Program-made: the position numbers and the translations under genes
From: Saprospiraceae bacterium
Lineage (GTDB): Bacteria > Bacteroidota > Bacteroidia > Chitinophagales > Saprospiraceae
Length of the DNA stretch: 51,228 bases
Assembly: GCA_020627785.1 (NCBI GenBank)
Contig: JAHDGF010000035.1
Coordinates: forward strand, 1-51,228
Direction of reading: 5' to 3'
In this document: in pieces, positions 7,251-15,886 of the stretch
How positions within the stretch are numbered: the stretch's first letter is position 1
Layout of the letters: each line of letters opens with the position of its first letter
Notes under the pieces: generated by a model
Databases searched by the model: none
What the model saw: only the letters and a program-made list of their open reading frames with translations
Told to the model about the DNA's origin: nothing

Positions 7251-8204
7251 ATGGGATTTTTCGATAAGTTTTTCACAAAAGATAAAAAAGAGGATCTTGA
7301 TAAAGGCCTCGAAAAAACAAAGTCAAATATTTTCGGACAGATTGCAAAAGCAGTTGCTGGAAAGTCTACCGTTGATGTTAGTTTTTTAGATGAGCTAGAG
7401 CAAATATTAATTTCTGCAGATGTAGGTCTGGATACCACCATCAAAATTATTGACAGACTAGAAGTTAGAGTTTCTAAAGACAAGTATTTTAATACCAATG
7501 AATTAAATAGAATACTCAAAGAAGAAATTGTAAATCTGCTCTCTGAAAATAATACATACGATACTGAGGACTTCAATCTACCTTCCCAAGAAAAACCCTT
7601 TATTACCCTTGTTGTTGGTGTTAATGGTGTAGGTAAAACAACAACTATTGGAAAACTAACACATCAATATAAAGCATTAGGGCACAAAACCCTATTGGGT
7701 GCAGCTGATACATTTAGAGCAGCAGCTGTTGATCAATTAAAAATTTGGGCTCAAAGGAATGATGCAGGATTTTATGATAAAGGAATGCATGCAGATCCTG
7801 CAGCTGTTGCTTATGAAGCTACCCAAGAAGCAATGAATGGTAACTATGATGCAGCGATCATTGATACAGCAGGAAGATTGCACACCAAGAAACATCTGAT
7901 GGGTGAGCTAACTAAAATTAAAAATAGTATTGACAAGAAAATGCCAGGAGCTCCACATGAGGTCCTTCTTGTTTTAGATGCTACTACTGGTCAAAATGCC
8001 ATAGAACAAGCCAAGCATTTTACTGAGGCAACGGAGGTTACCGCAATTGCATTAACCAAACTTGATGGTTCTGCAAAAGGTGGAGTTGTATTAGGTATTT
8101 CTGATCTTTTTAAAATTCCAATTAAATATATTGGAGTTGGTGAAGGAATTGAACACCTCCAGGTATTTAACAGGCAAGCTTTTATTGACTCCTTGTTCAA
8201 ATAG
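7251..8204 (+). CDS. ftsY: signal recognition particle receptor FtsY
   Basis: A 317-residue SRP GTPase that docks Ffh-ribosome complexes at the membrane for co-translational insertion. The N domain covers about 1-105. The G domain has G1 GVNGVGKT (123-130), the DTFRAA motif (153-158), DTAGR (205-209) and a later TKLDGSAKGG. The acidic A domain of E. coli is missing; only a short MGFFDKFFTKDKK amphipathic start remains, as usual in this phylum. It follows the ribosomal cluster after a terminator. Confidence 0.97.
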   Translation: MGFFDKFFTKDKKEDLDKGLEKTKSNIFGQIAKAVAGKSTVDVSFLDELEQILISADVGLDTTIKIIDRLEVRVSKDKYFNTNELNRILKEEIVNLLSENNTYDTEDFNLPSQEKPFITLVVGVNGVGKTTTIGKLTHQYKALGHKTLLGAADTFRAAAVDQLKIWAQRNDAGFYDKGMHADPAAVAYEATQEAMNGNYDAAIIDTAGRLHTKKHLMGELTKIKNSIDKKMPGAPHEVLLVLDATTGQNAIEQAKHFTEATEVTAIALTKLDGSAKGGVVLGISDLFKIPIKYIGVGEGIEHLQVFNRQAFIDSLFK

Positions 8205-8239
8205 ACTAAATACATTTAGCTTTAGTGTAATACAAACAG

Positions 8240-8247
8240 TACTTTTG
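8240..8247 (+). promoter_or_regulatory. -7 promoter box TACTTTTG of the adhesin gene
   Basis: A perfect TAnnTTTG match, with TTTAG near the -33 position (8215-8219). It places transcription start near 8250, supporting the ATG at 8281. Confidence 0.5.
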
Positions 8248-8280
8248 ATTCATATTAATAAGTAATCTAAAGTTTTGTTT

Positions 8281-11200
8281 ATGTTCAATTTAAACCTCAA
8301 GGGAATAGTACTTTCAACTGTGGCTATTCTTGCTCTACTTTCAAATGCGAGTAATCCTCCAAATGGAAGGACTGGTGCTCCTGGAGATGGGAACTGTCAA
8401 GGATGTCATAATCCCCCTTCAACAAGTATATCTGGTTTTTTAGATATAACTGGAGTTCCTTCTACCATCGATCCAAACACTACCTATACCTTGGAGGTTA
8501 CCACAGAGTTAGCATCTGGTGCAGCAACTCGAGCTGGGTTCCAAATGGTTGCTTTAGATGGCAATAATGACAATGCAGGTACACTTAGCAATGCAGGACC
8601 TTCTTCAACAATCACCACAAGTGGTTCAAGAACTTATTTTGAGCATAGTCCTTCAATTAATTTTAACGGGGGCTCTACCGTAAGTTGGACAGTTGACTGG
8701 ACCTCTCCAGCAGGCCCCAACAATGAGGATATTACATTCTATGCGTCAACGATACTTGCCAATGGCAATGGCAATACAAGCGGTGACCAGATGGAGCTGA
8801 CTGATGTCACAGGAACTTTAGATGTTGGAGTAGCTCCATTATCGTTGACCATCGTATTCATTAATGGTGTTTCTTGCCCAGGAATAGATGATGGTTCAGC
8901 TGAAATTATGATTAATGGTGGTACACCACCTTTCGACGTAAACTGGGATAATGGTGAAACTGGAGTAACAGCGACAATGCTTCCTGCTGGATGGGTTGAA
9001 GTTTTTGTAGAAGATGATAATGGAGAAATGACAGCAAGTTCTATTTTCATAGGAGAGCCTGATCCTATTTCTGTTATTGGAACAATTCTTTTGGATCCAT
9101 CATGTGGTAATCCAGGCTCAATAGAACTAGAGTTGGACGGAGGGACTTCTCCATATAACTTTAACTGGAGCACAGGCTCTACAGATAATCCGATCACCAA
9201 TTTAAGTGGTGGCGATTATGATGTAACCATCACTGATAGCAATGGATGCGAGATGTTTGAAAGTTATACTTTATTTGAATCTGGAGGAGATATTGAAACT
9301 AGTCCTCAAGTATCTAATGTTAGTTGCTTTGGTGGTAATAATGGTCAAATAACATTAAACATAAATGCTCCTGCTGGGGTATCTGATATAATTTGGAATA
9401 CTGGACAGAATACAGAAACCATTTCTAATTTATCAGCAGGCACATACAGTGTTACCGTTACAGATAACGGGGGGTGTGAATATTCTGAATCAATATCAGT
9501 TGGACAAGCAAATCCAATAACATTATCAACCGTTGCTTCAAACGGTATTTCTTGTTTTGGTGAAACGATAGATACACTTTTCTTATTTCCTTCAGGTGGT
9601 AATGGAATATATGAAGTTATATATAATAACCAAGTTGTTAATGATACCTTATTGAATTGGCCGGGCGGTATGCATACCTTTTTTATTACAGACCAATTCA
9701 TGTGTCAAGATAGTGCTGTTGTAAACATACCAGTTCCACCAATGCTGACTGCAAGTAGTACAGTAAATGGAGCAAGTGGACCGGGAGCAGCTGATGGATG
9801 TATAAGCGTTACTTTAAGTGGTGGAACTCCACCTTACTCATATAATGGTACAGTAGTCCAGAATCCATTTAACCTAGAGAATCTGGTAGAAGGAACCTAT
9901 ACTTTAGAATTTATTGATGCCAATGGATGTACAATTACAGTTACTGAAATTATAGGTTCAACACCCTGTGTAGATAATGCAATTGCCACAGTAATTGATG
10001 CAACTTGCTTTGGATTAGCGAATGGCTCAATTTCTTTAAATGTGAGTACTGGATTCACTTTTGAATGGTCTAATGGCGCTACTGACCCAACAATTTCTGG
10101 TTTGCCAGCGGGCACATATTCAGTGGCTGTTTCTGAAACAAGTACAGGCTGTGTTCAAATGATTAGTAATTTACAAGTGAGTTCTCCAAGTGCTTTAGAA
10201 ATAAGTTTGATAGATATTACACAACCTGAGTGCATATCTGGCTTTGGTGTTTTGGATAATATCGTAGCTATAGGAGGTACACCACCCTATACTTTTGATC
10301 TTCCCACTGGTGCTTTAATTCCTGGAACCTATACTTTTGGAGTTGTAGATGCTAATGGTTGTATATCCCAAACAAGTGTTGATGTTTCCACTCAAGATCT
10401 CACACCACCAGTTATAATATTGAATGACATTACTACATACATTGATGCAGCTGGTGAATTAGAAATAACAGGAGTTGATGGAGGTAGTTCAGATAATTGT
10501 AATGAAACCTTGTTTTTCGATTATAATAATGTTCCAAATTGTACAGTAGGTAATGGAGCTACTGAAATTGAAGTCATAGTAACAGATCAAAGTATGAATT
10601 CAACGGTAGGCACGACATTGTTAACACTATTGGACACCATTCCTCCTTCTTTCATTTGTCCAAATAGTCAAACAATTTCTAACTGTAGTACTTTTTCCAT
10701 CCCAATGCCAGAGGCTAATGATAATTGTGGAGTTTCAAGTTTGATTCAAATTGCTGGACCTACCACCTCATCAGAATTAATAACAGGACTAAATGAAATA
10801 ATTTTTGAAGCCACAGACTTTCATGGAAATGTATCAACCTGTTCATACACTATAGAATTCATTTCAGATCTAAATTTTGATATTGAAATAATTCAGCCAA
10901 CCTGTCCGGATGGGATGGATGGAAGTTTTATAATTATCACCAATGATTCTTTAAGTACAAGTATTACCTATCTAGATGGTAATGAAAATTTAGGTAGCGG
11001 AATCTACTTTTATGAAATTAATGATAGCATCACCAATTGCTCCTTGACTGATTCAGTTCAAATTATTGCTCCAGATTTTATTGGAGTTGATACTTTAAAT
11101 ATATCTATGCCATCATCAAATTCTGCTACTGATGGAGAAATTGAAGTTTCAATAAATGGCGGCACTGAACCATATACATTTGAATGGACAGACTCTGAAG

Positions 11201-11565
11201 GGAATGTCGTATCTACAGATCAGAATTTAACAGGGGTTTCAGCTGGAGAATATACCCTGATTGTTTTTGATGCAAATGGATGTGTTTCAGAACAGTTCAG
11301 TTACTTAATTCCAATGAGCACGAGTATAAATTCTGCAGAAGAATATTCTATAAAAGTCTATCCTAACCCAGTAACTGATGTGCTATTTATTGAAACGGAT
11401 CAAGATATTAATGAGGTTGTGATTTATGATGCTCAAGGCAAATATTTAAGCCTTCAAAAAAATAAAGATGGTCTAATTGATATGAGCACTTTTGAAACAG
11501 GCTTGAAAATCTTAGAGATAAAAATTAAAGACCACGTCACCTATTTCAAAATTTTCAAAAACTAA
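8281..11565 (+). CDS. large T9SS-secreted SprB-repeat protein with choice-of-anchor V/CxxCH N-terminal domain
   Basis: A 1094-residue surface or secreted protein. Signal peptide at about 1-23. A choice-of-anchor V-type beta domain follows (about 28-190), opening with GRTGAPGDGNCQGCHNPP, whose C39-x-x-C42-H43 fits a c-type haem site. Then come at least seven SprB-like repeats, each starting SCxGxxDGS/NGQI and carrying GGTPPY..W..G and AGTYxVxVTDxxGC (about 195-720), an HYR-like Cys segment (about 730-870), two more repeats, and a type A T9SS sorting domain from about 1020 with YPNP at 1027-1030 and a final YFKIFKN strand. The ATG at 8281 is preferred over a TTG at 8275. A matching terminator follows. 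Role in adhesion or gliding is inferred from the repeats. Confidence 0.88.
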   Translation: MFNLNLKGIVLSTVAILALLSNASNPPNGRTGAPGDGNCQGCHNPPSTSISGFLDITGVPSTIDPNTTYTLEVTTELASGAATRAGFQMVALDGNNDNAGTLSNAGPSSTITTSGSRTYFEHSPSINFNGGSTVSWTVDWTSPAGPNNEDITFYASTILANGNGNTSGDQMELTDVTGTLDVGVAPLSLTIVFINGVSCPGIDDGSAEIMINGGTPPFDVNWDNGETGVTATMLPAGWVEVFVEDDNGEMTASSIFIGEPDPISVIGTILLDPSCGNPGSIELELDGGTSPYNFNWSTGSTDNPITNLSGGDYDVTITDSNGCEMFESYTLFESGGDIETSPQVSNVSCFGGNNGQITLNINAPAGVSDIIWNTGQNTETISNLSAGTYSVTVTDNGGCEYSESISVGQANPITLSTVASNGISCFGETIDTLFLFPSGGNGIYEVIYNNQVVNDTLLNWPGGMHTFFITDQFMCQDSAVVNIPVPPMLTASSTVNGASGPGAADGCISVTLSGGTPPYSYNGTVVQNPFNLENLVEGTYTLEFIDANGCTITVTEIIGSTPCVDNAIATVIDATCFGLANGSISLNVSTGFTFEWSNGATDPTISGLPAGTYSVAVSETSTGCVQMISNLQVSSPSALEISLIDITQPECISGFGVLDNIVAIGGTPPYTFDLPTGALIPGTYTFGVVDANGCISQTSVDVSTQDLTPPVIILNDITTYIDAAGELEITGVDGGSSDNCNETLFFDYNNVPNCTVGNGATEIEVIVTDQSMNSTVGTTLLTLLDTIPPSFICPNSQTISNCSTFSIPMPEANDNCGVSSLIQIAGPTTSSELITGLNEIIFEATDFHGNVSTCSYTIEFISDLNFDIEIIQPTCPDGMDGSFIIITNDSLSTSITYLDGNENLGSGIYFYEINDSITNCSLTDSVQIIAPDFIGVDTLNISMPSSNSATDGEIEVSINGGTEPYTFEWTDSEGNVVSTDQNLTGVSAGEYTLIVFDANGCVSEQFSYLIPMSTSINSAEEYSIKVYPNPVTDVLFIETDQDINEVVIYDAQGKYLSLQKNKDGLIDMSTFETGLKILEIKIKDHVTYFKIFKN

Positions 11566-11570
11566 ATAAA

Positions 11571-11605
11571 AAGCACCAATGTTTATTCATTGGTGTTTCT
11601 TTGTT
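11571..11605 (+). terminator. intrinsic terminator after the SprB-repeat gene
   Basis: A perfect 8-bp stem CACCAATG (11574-11581) and CATTGGTG (11588-11595) with a 6-base loop, followed by TTTCTTTG. Confidence 0.75.
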
Positions 11606-11627
11606 AATAACTAATAACGATAGATTA

Positions 11628-11657
11628 TTGCTCGGATAAGAGACAATGCTTAATTTG
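11628..11657 (+). promoter_or_regulatory. dnaG promoter (TTG-N19-TTAATTTG)
   Basis: A -33 TTG (11628-11630) stands 19 bp before TTAATTTG (11650-11657), which matches TAnnTTTG at all but one base. The spacing is right for the Bacteroidota primary sigma factor. The dnaG ATG lies only 5 bases after the box, so the mRNA would be essentially leaderless. Confidence 0.5.
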
Positions 11658-11662
11658 CCCTT

Positions 11663-13669
11663 ATGATTAGCCAACGTTCAATTCAAGATGTACTGAATGC
11701 TGCCCAAGTAGAAGAGGTAGTTGGTGAATTCGTAAATCTTAAAAGAAGAGGCGTTAACAGGATCGGTCTGTGTCCTTTTCACGATGAAAAGACACCATCA
11801 TTCACTGTATCCCCAACAAAGAATATATATAAGTGTTTTGGCTGTGGAAAAGGAGGAAATTCAGCCCAGTTTCTTATGGAGGCTGAAAAAATGAGCTTTG
11901 TTGAATCCATAAGATATTTAGCCGCCAAATACAACATTAAGCTAGAAGAATCTCAAGTCAACAAGGAAGAATACGAAGAAGAAAAGAAGCATAGAGACAG
12001 TTTATTTATAGTCAATGATTTTGCAGAGAAGTACTTTCATGAGCAACTCATGAAAGAAAAGGAAGGAAGAGATATTGGCTTAAGTTATTTTAGAGAAAGA
12101 GGATATCGTGAAAACATCATAAATAAATTTGGTCTCGGGTACGCTCCAACTAAAAGAGATCACTTTACGGCTACAGCAGCCTTAAAGCAATTTAAATCTG
12201 AATACTTAGAAGAACTTGGTTTAACGACGCAAAGAGGGATGGATTTCTTTAACGAACGTGTTATGTTTACCATACATAATCTGAGTGGAAAGCCGATTGC
12301 TTTTGCAGGTAGGATCCTAAAGGTCAATAAAAAATCACCGAAATACCTCAATTCACCAGAATCTGAAATTTATAACAAACGGAAGATTCTTTATGGAATG
12401 TATCAGGCAAAGACCGCAATAAGGAAAGAGGATAACTGCATTCTTGTAGAAGGATATACCGATGTTATTAGTTTAAGTCAATATGGGATTGAAAATGTCG
12501 TTGCTTCTTCAGGTACTGCGTTAACTTCAGAACAACTTAGATTGGTTAAAAGGTTTACCGACAATCTAACCATTCTTTTTGATGGGGATAGTGCTGGAAT
12601 TAAAGCAGCAATGAAAGGTATGGATTTAGCTTTGGAGGCAGATTTGAATCCCAAGATAGTTTTATTGCCACCTGAAGATGACCCAGATTCTTTTGTAAAA
12701 AGAGAAGGATATGAAAAGAGTAAAGCTTATTTAGAAGAAAACGCTAAAGATTTTATTCTTTTTAAGCTTGATCGATCACTAGAAGAATCAAAAGACGATC
12801 CTATTAAGAAATCAGAAATGATTCGGGACATGATTCAGAGCATTTCAAAAATAAGGGATTCAATAAAGAGGTCTGCATACATTCAGCAATGTAGCAACCT
12901 GCTTGGAATGGATGAAAAGATTCTAGTTAAAGAGAGTAATAAAATTATCCGAGAAGACATACGTCGCAAAAAAAATCAAAAAGAAAGAAGTAAGGAACGT
13001 GAGGCGATCAAAAATGAAGTTGCACCAGATGTACCCTTCCCTGATGCTAACACTTATGAAGGCTTAGAAGAAGAGGCTTACTACGGTAGACAAGAAAAAC
13101 AACAACATAAACAAAAGAAATTTGAGTCTCAAGATGTTTACCAAGAAAAAGATTTAGTACGCATTGTTATATCGCATGGAGCCAATGAGTTAGAAGATGA
13201 AGAAGGTACAATGTGTGTGGCAGAATTTGTCTATAGCCAAATAGTAGATGTGATCGAATATTTTGACAATCCACTTTATAAAGAAATTATCCTAGAAACA
13301 GTCCAGCGGGTAGAAGATGGTCAGAGTATTGAAACATCATTCTTTACCAATCATCCAAATGAAGAAATTCAAAAAGTTGCCATTGATTTATTGAGTACAC
13401 CGCATACCTATGCCGGTTGGGAAAAGAAAAGTATTTTCTTGCAGACTCAAGATATACCTGAGAACAATTATTTCAGCGACACCGAACAAGCAATTAGACG
13501 TTTTAAATTTCGTAAGTGCAAAAGGATGATTGAATTACTGAAAACAAAAATAGATAAGGCGCAGGCTGAAGGAAACTTTACAGAAGTATCACATCTTTTA
13601 AAAGCTTATCAAAAGCTATTGGAAGAAAAAGCAAATTTTGCAGAGAAAACAGGACTAGTTATTGGTTAA
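11663..13669 (+). CDS. dnaG: DNA primase
   Basis: A 668-residue primase that makes RNA primers for replication. The CHC2 zinc ribbon ligands are Cys37, His40, Cys58 and Cys61. The TOPRIM catalytic core has VEGYTDV (Glu263) and DGDSAG (307-312) for metal binding. A DnaB-helicase-interacting C-terminal region follows a charged, Gln/Lys-rich linker (about 430-490). In the zinc ribbon the usual GGDAFSFL reads GGNSAQFL, a modest variation. Length is normal for the phylum. It stands alone between two terminators. Confidence 0.96.
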   Translation: MISQRSIQDVLNAAQVEEVVGEFVNLKRRGVNRIGLCPFHDEKTPSFTVSPTKNIYKCFGCGKGGNSAQFLMEAEKMSFVESIRYLAAKYNIKLEESQVNKEEYEEEKKHRDSLFIVNDFAEKYFHEQLMKEKEGRDIGLSYFRERGYRENIINKFGLGYAPTKRDHFTATAALKQFKSEYLEELGLTTQRGMDFFNERVMFTIHNLSGKPIAFAGRILKVNKKSPKYLNSPESEIYNKRKILYGMYQAKTAIRKEDNCILVEGYTDVISLSQYGIENVVASSGTALTSEQLRLVKRFTDNLTILFDGDSAGIKAAMKGMDLALEADLNPKIVLLPPEDDPDSFVKREGYEKSKAYLEENAKDFILFKLDRSLEESKDDPIKKSEMIRDMIQSISKIRDSIKRSAYIQQCSNLLGMDEKILVKESNKIIREDIRRKKNQKERSKEREAIKNEVAPDVPFPDANTYEGLEEEAYYGRQEKQQHKQKKFESQDVYQEKDLVRIVISHGANELEDEEGTMCVAEFVYSQIVDVIEYFDNPLYKEIILETVQRVEDGQSIETSFFTNHPNEEIQKVAIDLLSTPHTYAGWEKKSIFLQTQDIPENNYFSDTEQAIRRFKFRKCKRMIELLKTKIDKAQAEGNFTEVSHLLKAYQKLLEEKANFAEKTGLVIG

Positions 13670-13692
13670 CAAAATTCTGAAAATACAAAAAG

Positions 13693-13736
13693 AAAAAGAG
13701 GCGACATCACAAAAATGATTCGCCTCTTTTTCTTTT
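13693..13736. terminator. bidirectional terminator between dnaG and fbaA
   Basis: A 12-bp stem AAAAAGAGGCGA (13693-13704) and TCGCCTCTTTTT (13720-13731), with A- and T-runs on either side, serving the converging genes. Confidence 0.8.
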
Positions 13737-13752
13737 AAGTTGTATTATGCCA

Positions 13753-14823
13753 TCAAGACAATACGCCTACACTATTTAAATCCTCATATGCCTTGGATAA
13801 TCTTTTCATAAATGACTTCTCCCCTTCTCTTAACCATTTTCTAGGATCATAATTCTTCTTGTTAGGTACATCTTCCCCGTCTGGATTACCAATTTGTGTT
13901 TGCATAAATCCTACTCTTGGTTCGTAATAGTCTCTCACGCCGGTCCAAAATGCCCATTGTAAATCTGTATCAATATTCATTTTTACTGCACCATATTCTA
14001 TTGCTTCTCTGATTTCTTCTCTTGTCGATCCTGAACCACCATGGAAAACAAAATTTATTGGATTGACTCCAGTATTAAATTTCTTCTGAACATAATCCTG
14101 AGAGTTCTTTAATATTATTGGCTTAAGCTCGACATTTCCTGGTTTGTAAACTCCGTGCACATTGCCGAAAGCAGCCGCAATTGTAAATTTATCTGATACA
14201 GCATTTAGCTTTTCATAAGCATAAGAAACTTCTTCAGGTTGCGTATACAACTTTGCGTTATCAATGTCAGTATTATCAACTCCATCTTCCTCTCCGCCAG
14301 TTACCCCTAATTCAATTTCAAGAGTGATTCCAACTGCCGCCATTCTTGCTAAATACTTTTCACAAATTTCTACATTTTCTTCAACTGGTTCCTCTGATAA
14401 ATCCAACATATGTGAACTGTATAGAGGTTGCTTGTGTGTTTCAAAATGCTTTTCACTTGCTTCAACCAAACCATCAATCCAAGGAAGTAATTTCTTAGCG
14501 CAGTGATCTGTATGTAGAATAACGGGGACACCGTAAGCTTCAGCCATTTGATGTACATGCATGGCTCCTGATATACCACCCAAGATTGCAATTTTCTGAT
14601 TGTCATTACTTAAGGATTTTCCTCCATAAAAGGTTGATCCCCCATTTGAAAATTGAATAATAATTGGACTATTGACTGCTTTCGCTGTTTCTAAAGCAGC
14701 ATTCACAGTATTTGTTCCAACTACATTAACTGCTGGCAGAGCTACATTCTTCTCATTGCAATAATTTAGAAGGTCAGTTACTTCCTGCCCATGAAGAACG
14801 CCTGGTCGAAATTTTGATGACAT
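13753..14823 (-). CDS. fbaA: class II fructose-bisphosphate aldolase
   Basis: A 356-residue zinc-dependent aldolase that interconverts fructose 1,6-bisphosphate with dihydroxyacetone phosphate and glyceraldehyde 3-phosphate (glycolysis/gluconeogenesis). HTDHCAKK (104-111) holds the catalytic Asp106 and zinc ligand His107. The later FGNVHGVY and FVFHGGSGS segments supply the other zinc and phosphate ligands. Length and the SSHMLDLSEEP segment place it in class IIA with E. coli FbaA. The start ATG is at 14823, 10 bp after the trxB stop, so it is probably co-transcribed with trxB. Confidence 0.96.
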   Translation of the reverse strand: MSSKFRPGVLHGQEVTDLLNYCNEKNVALPAVNVVGTNTVNAALETAKAVNSPIIIQFSNGGSTFYGGKSLSNDNQKIAILGGISGAMHVHQMAEAYGVPVILHTDHCAKKLLPWIDGLVEASEKHFETHKQPLYSSHMLDLSEEPVEENVEICEKYLARMAAVGITLEIELGVTGGEEDGVDNTDIDNAKLYTQPEEVSYAYEKLNAVSDKFTIAAAFGNVHGVYKPGNVELKPIILKNSQDYVQKKFNTGVNPINFVFHGGSGSTREEIREAIEYGAVKMNIDTDLQWAFWTGVRDYYEPRVGFMQTQIGNPDGEDVPNKKNYDPRKWLREGEKSFMKRLSKAYEDLNSVGVLS

Positions 14824-14833
14824 CGTATATGTT

Positions 14834-15766
14834 TTAAATGATTCCTTTTTCGGTTAAATATCTCTCTGCATCTAAAGCAGCCATACAACCAGTACCTGCT
14901 GCAGTAATCGCTTGTCTATATGTTTTATCTTGCGCATCACCCGAGGCGAATACTCCTTCTACATTGGTAAAGGTTGTACCTGGCTTAACCTGCAAATATC
15001 CGGTTTCATCTTGATCCAACCAATCATTAAAAATGGCAGTATTTGGCGTGTGTCCAATGGCTACGAAGAATCCTTTCACAGGTATTTCCTTAATTTCTTC
15101 GGTTTTATTATTTCTTACAATAACACCAGTAACACCTTCTGAATCTCCGACAATCTCATTGGTTTCTGTATTCCAATGTATCTCTATATTTTCAGCTTTT
15201 ATCACTCGCTCTTGCATAATCTTGGATGCTCTCATTTCATCTCGTCGAACAATCAAATGTACTTTAGGACATAATTTTGCTAAATAACTTGCTTCTTCTG
15301 CTGCGGAATCTCCACCACCTACTACTGCAACTTCCATTCCTCTGAAAAAGAAACCATCACAGACTGCACAAGCACTAACGCCTATATTCATAAATTTTTT
15401 CTCGGACTCAAGGCCTAACCATTTTGCACTTGCACCAGTTGAGATTATAATTGTATGGGCGTGTACTTCTTCTCCAGACTCAGTCCATATCTTGTGTACT
15501 GGACCAGAAAAATCAACCTTTGTTACCATGTCACTTATGACCTTGGTATCAAACCTTTCTGCTTGTTTTCTTAAATCTTCCATCATCTCTGGCCCCATAA
15601 TTCCTTCCGGGTATCCTGGAAAATTCTCAACATCTGTTGTTATCATTAACTGACCTCCTGGTTCGTGTCCTGTATATAAGACAGGTGCCATATTAGCTCT
15701 GGCTGCATAAATAGCCGCAGTATAACCTGCAGGCCCTGAACCAATAATCACACAGTTGTGTACCAT
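14834..15766 (-). CDS. trxB: thioredoxin-disulfide reductase
   Basis: A 310-residue FAD/NADPH flavoenzyme reducing thioredoxin. It has the FAD loop GSGPAGYTAAIYAAR, redox pair CAVC (Cys133/Cys136), NADPH loop GGGDSAAEEA and C-terminal GVFASGDAQD. I chose the ATG at 15766. A TTG at 15790 would add eight residues, but it lies inside a TATTTTTG promoter box (15788-15795). Leader would be about 18 bases. The gene heads a likely two-gene unit with fbaA. Confidence 0.96.
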   Translation of the reverse strand: MVHNCVIIGSGPAGYTAAIYAARANMAPVLYTGHEPGGQLMITTDVENFPGYPEGIMGPEMMEDLRKQAERFDTKVISDMVTKVDFSGPVHKIWTESGEEVHAHTIIISTGASAKWLGLESEKKFMNIGVSACAVCDGFFFRGMEVAVVGGGDSAAEEASYLAKLCPKVHLIVRRDEMRASKIMQERVIKAENIEIHWNTETNEIVGDSEGVTGVIVRNNKTEEIKEIPVKGFFVAIGHTPNTAIFNDWLDQDETGYLQVKPGTTFTNVEGVFASGDAQDKTYRQAITAAGTGCMAALDAERYLTEKGII

Positions 15767-15787
15767 TTCTTCTTTTTTAATTGTTGC

Positions 15788-15795
15788 CAAAAATA
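15788..15795 (-). promoter_or_regulatory. -7 promoter box TATTTTTG of trxB
   Basis: A perfect TAnnTTTG match on the minus strand. It contains the in-frame TTG that a naive start call would use, and thereby supports the ATG at 15766. Confidence 0.5.
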
Positions 15796-15886
15796 TAATA
15801 AATATTGATAATATAAGTATTCATTGTATTATGAACCAATTCACAAGGAATTGATGTTATAGATATACTACCTATATACATTCGAG

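Noticed and set aside
7235..7576. Minus-strand frame opposite ftsY
   Set aside because: It is a low-complexity Ser/Leu translation, shadowing a certain gene, with no promoter or known domain.
8860..10140. Recurrent similar segments, possible DNA tandem repeats
   Set aside because: Similarity is at the protein level (SprB-type repeats); the nucleotide sequences have diverged, so this is not a DNA repeat array.
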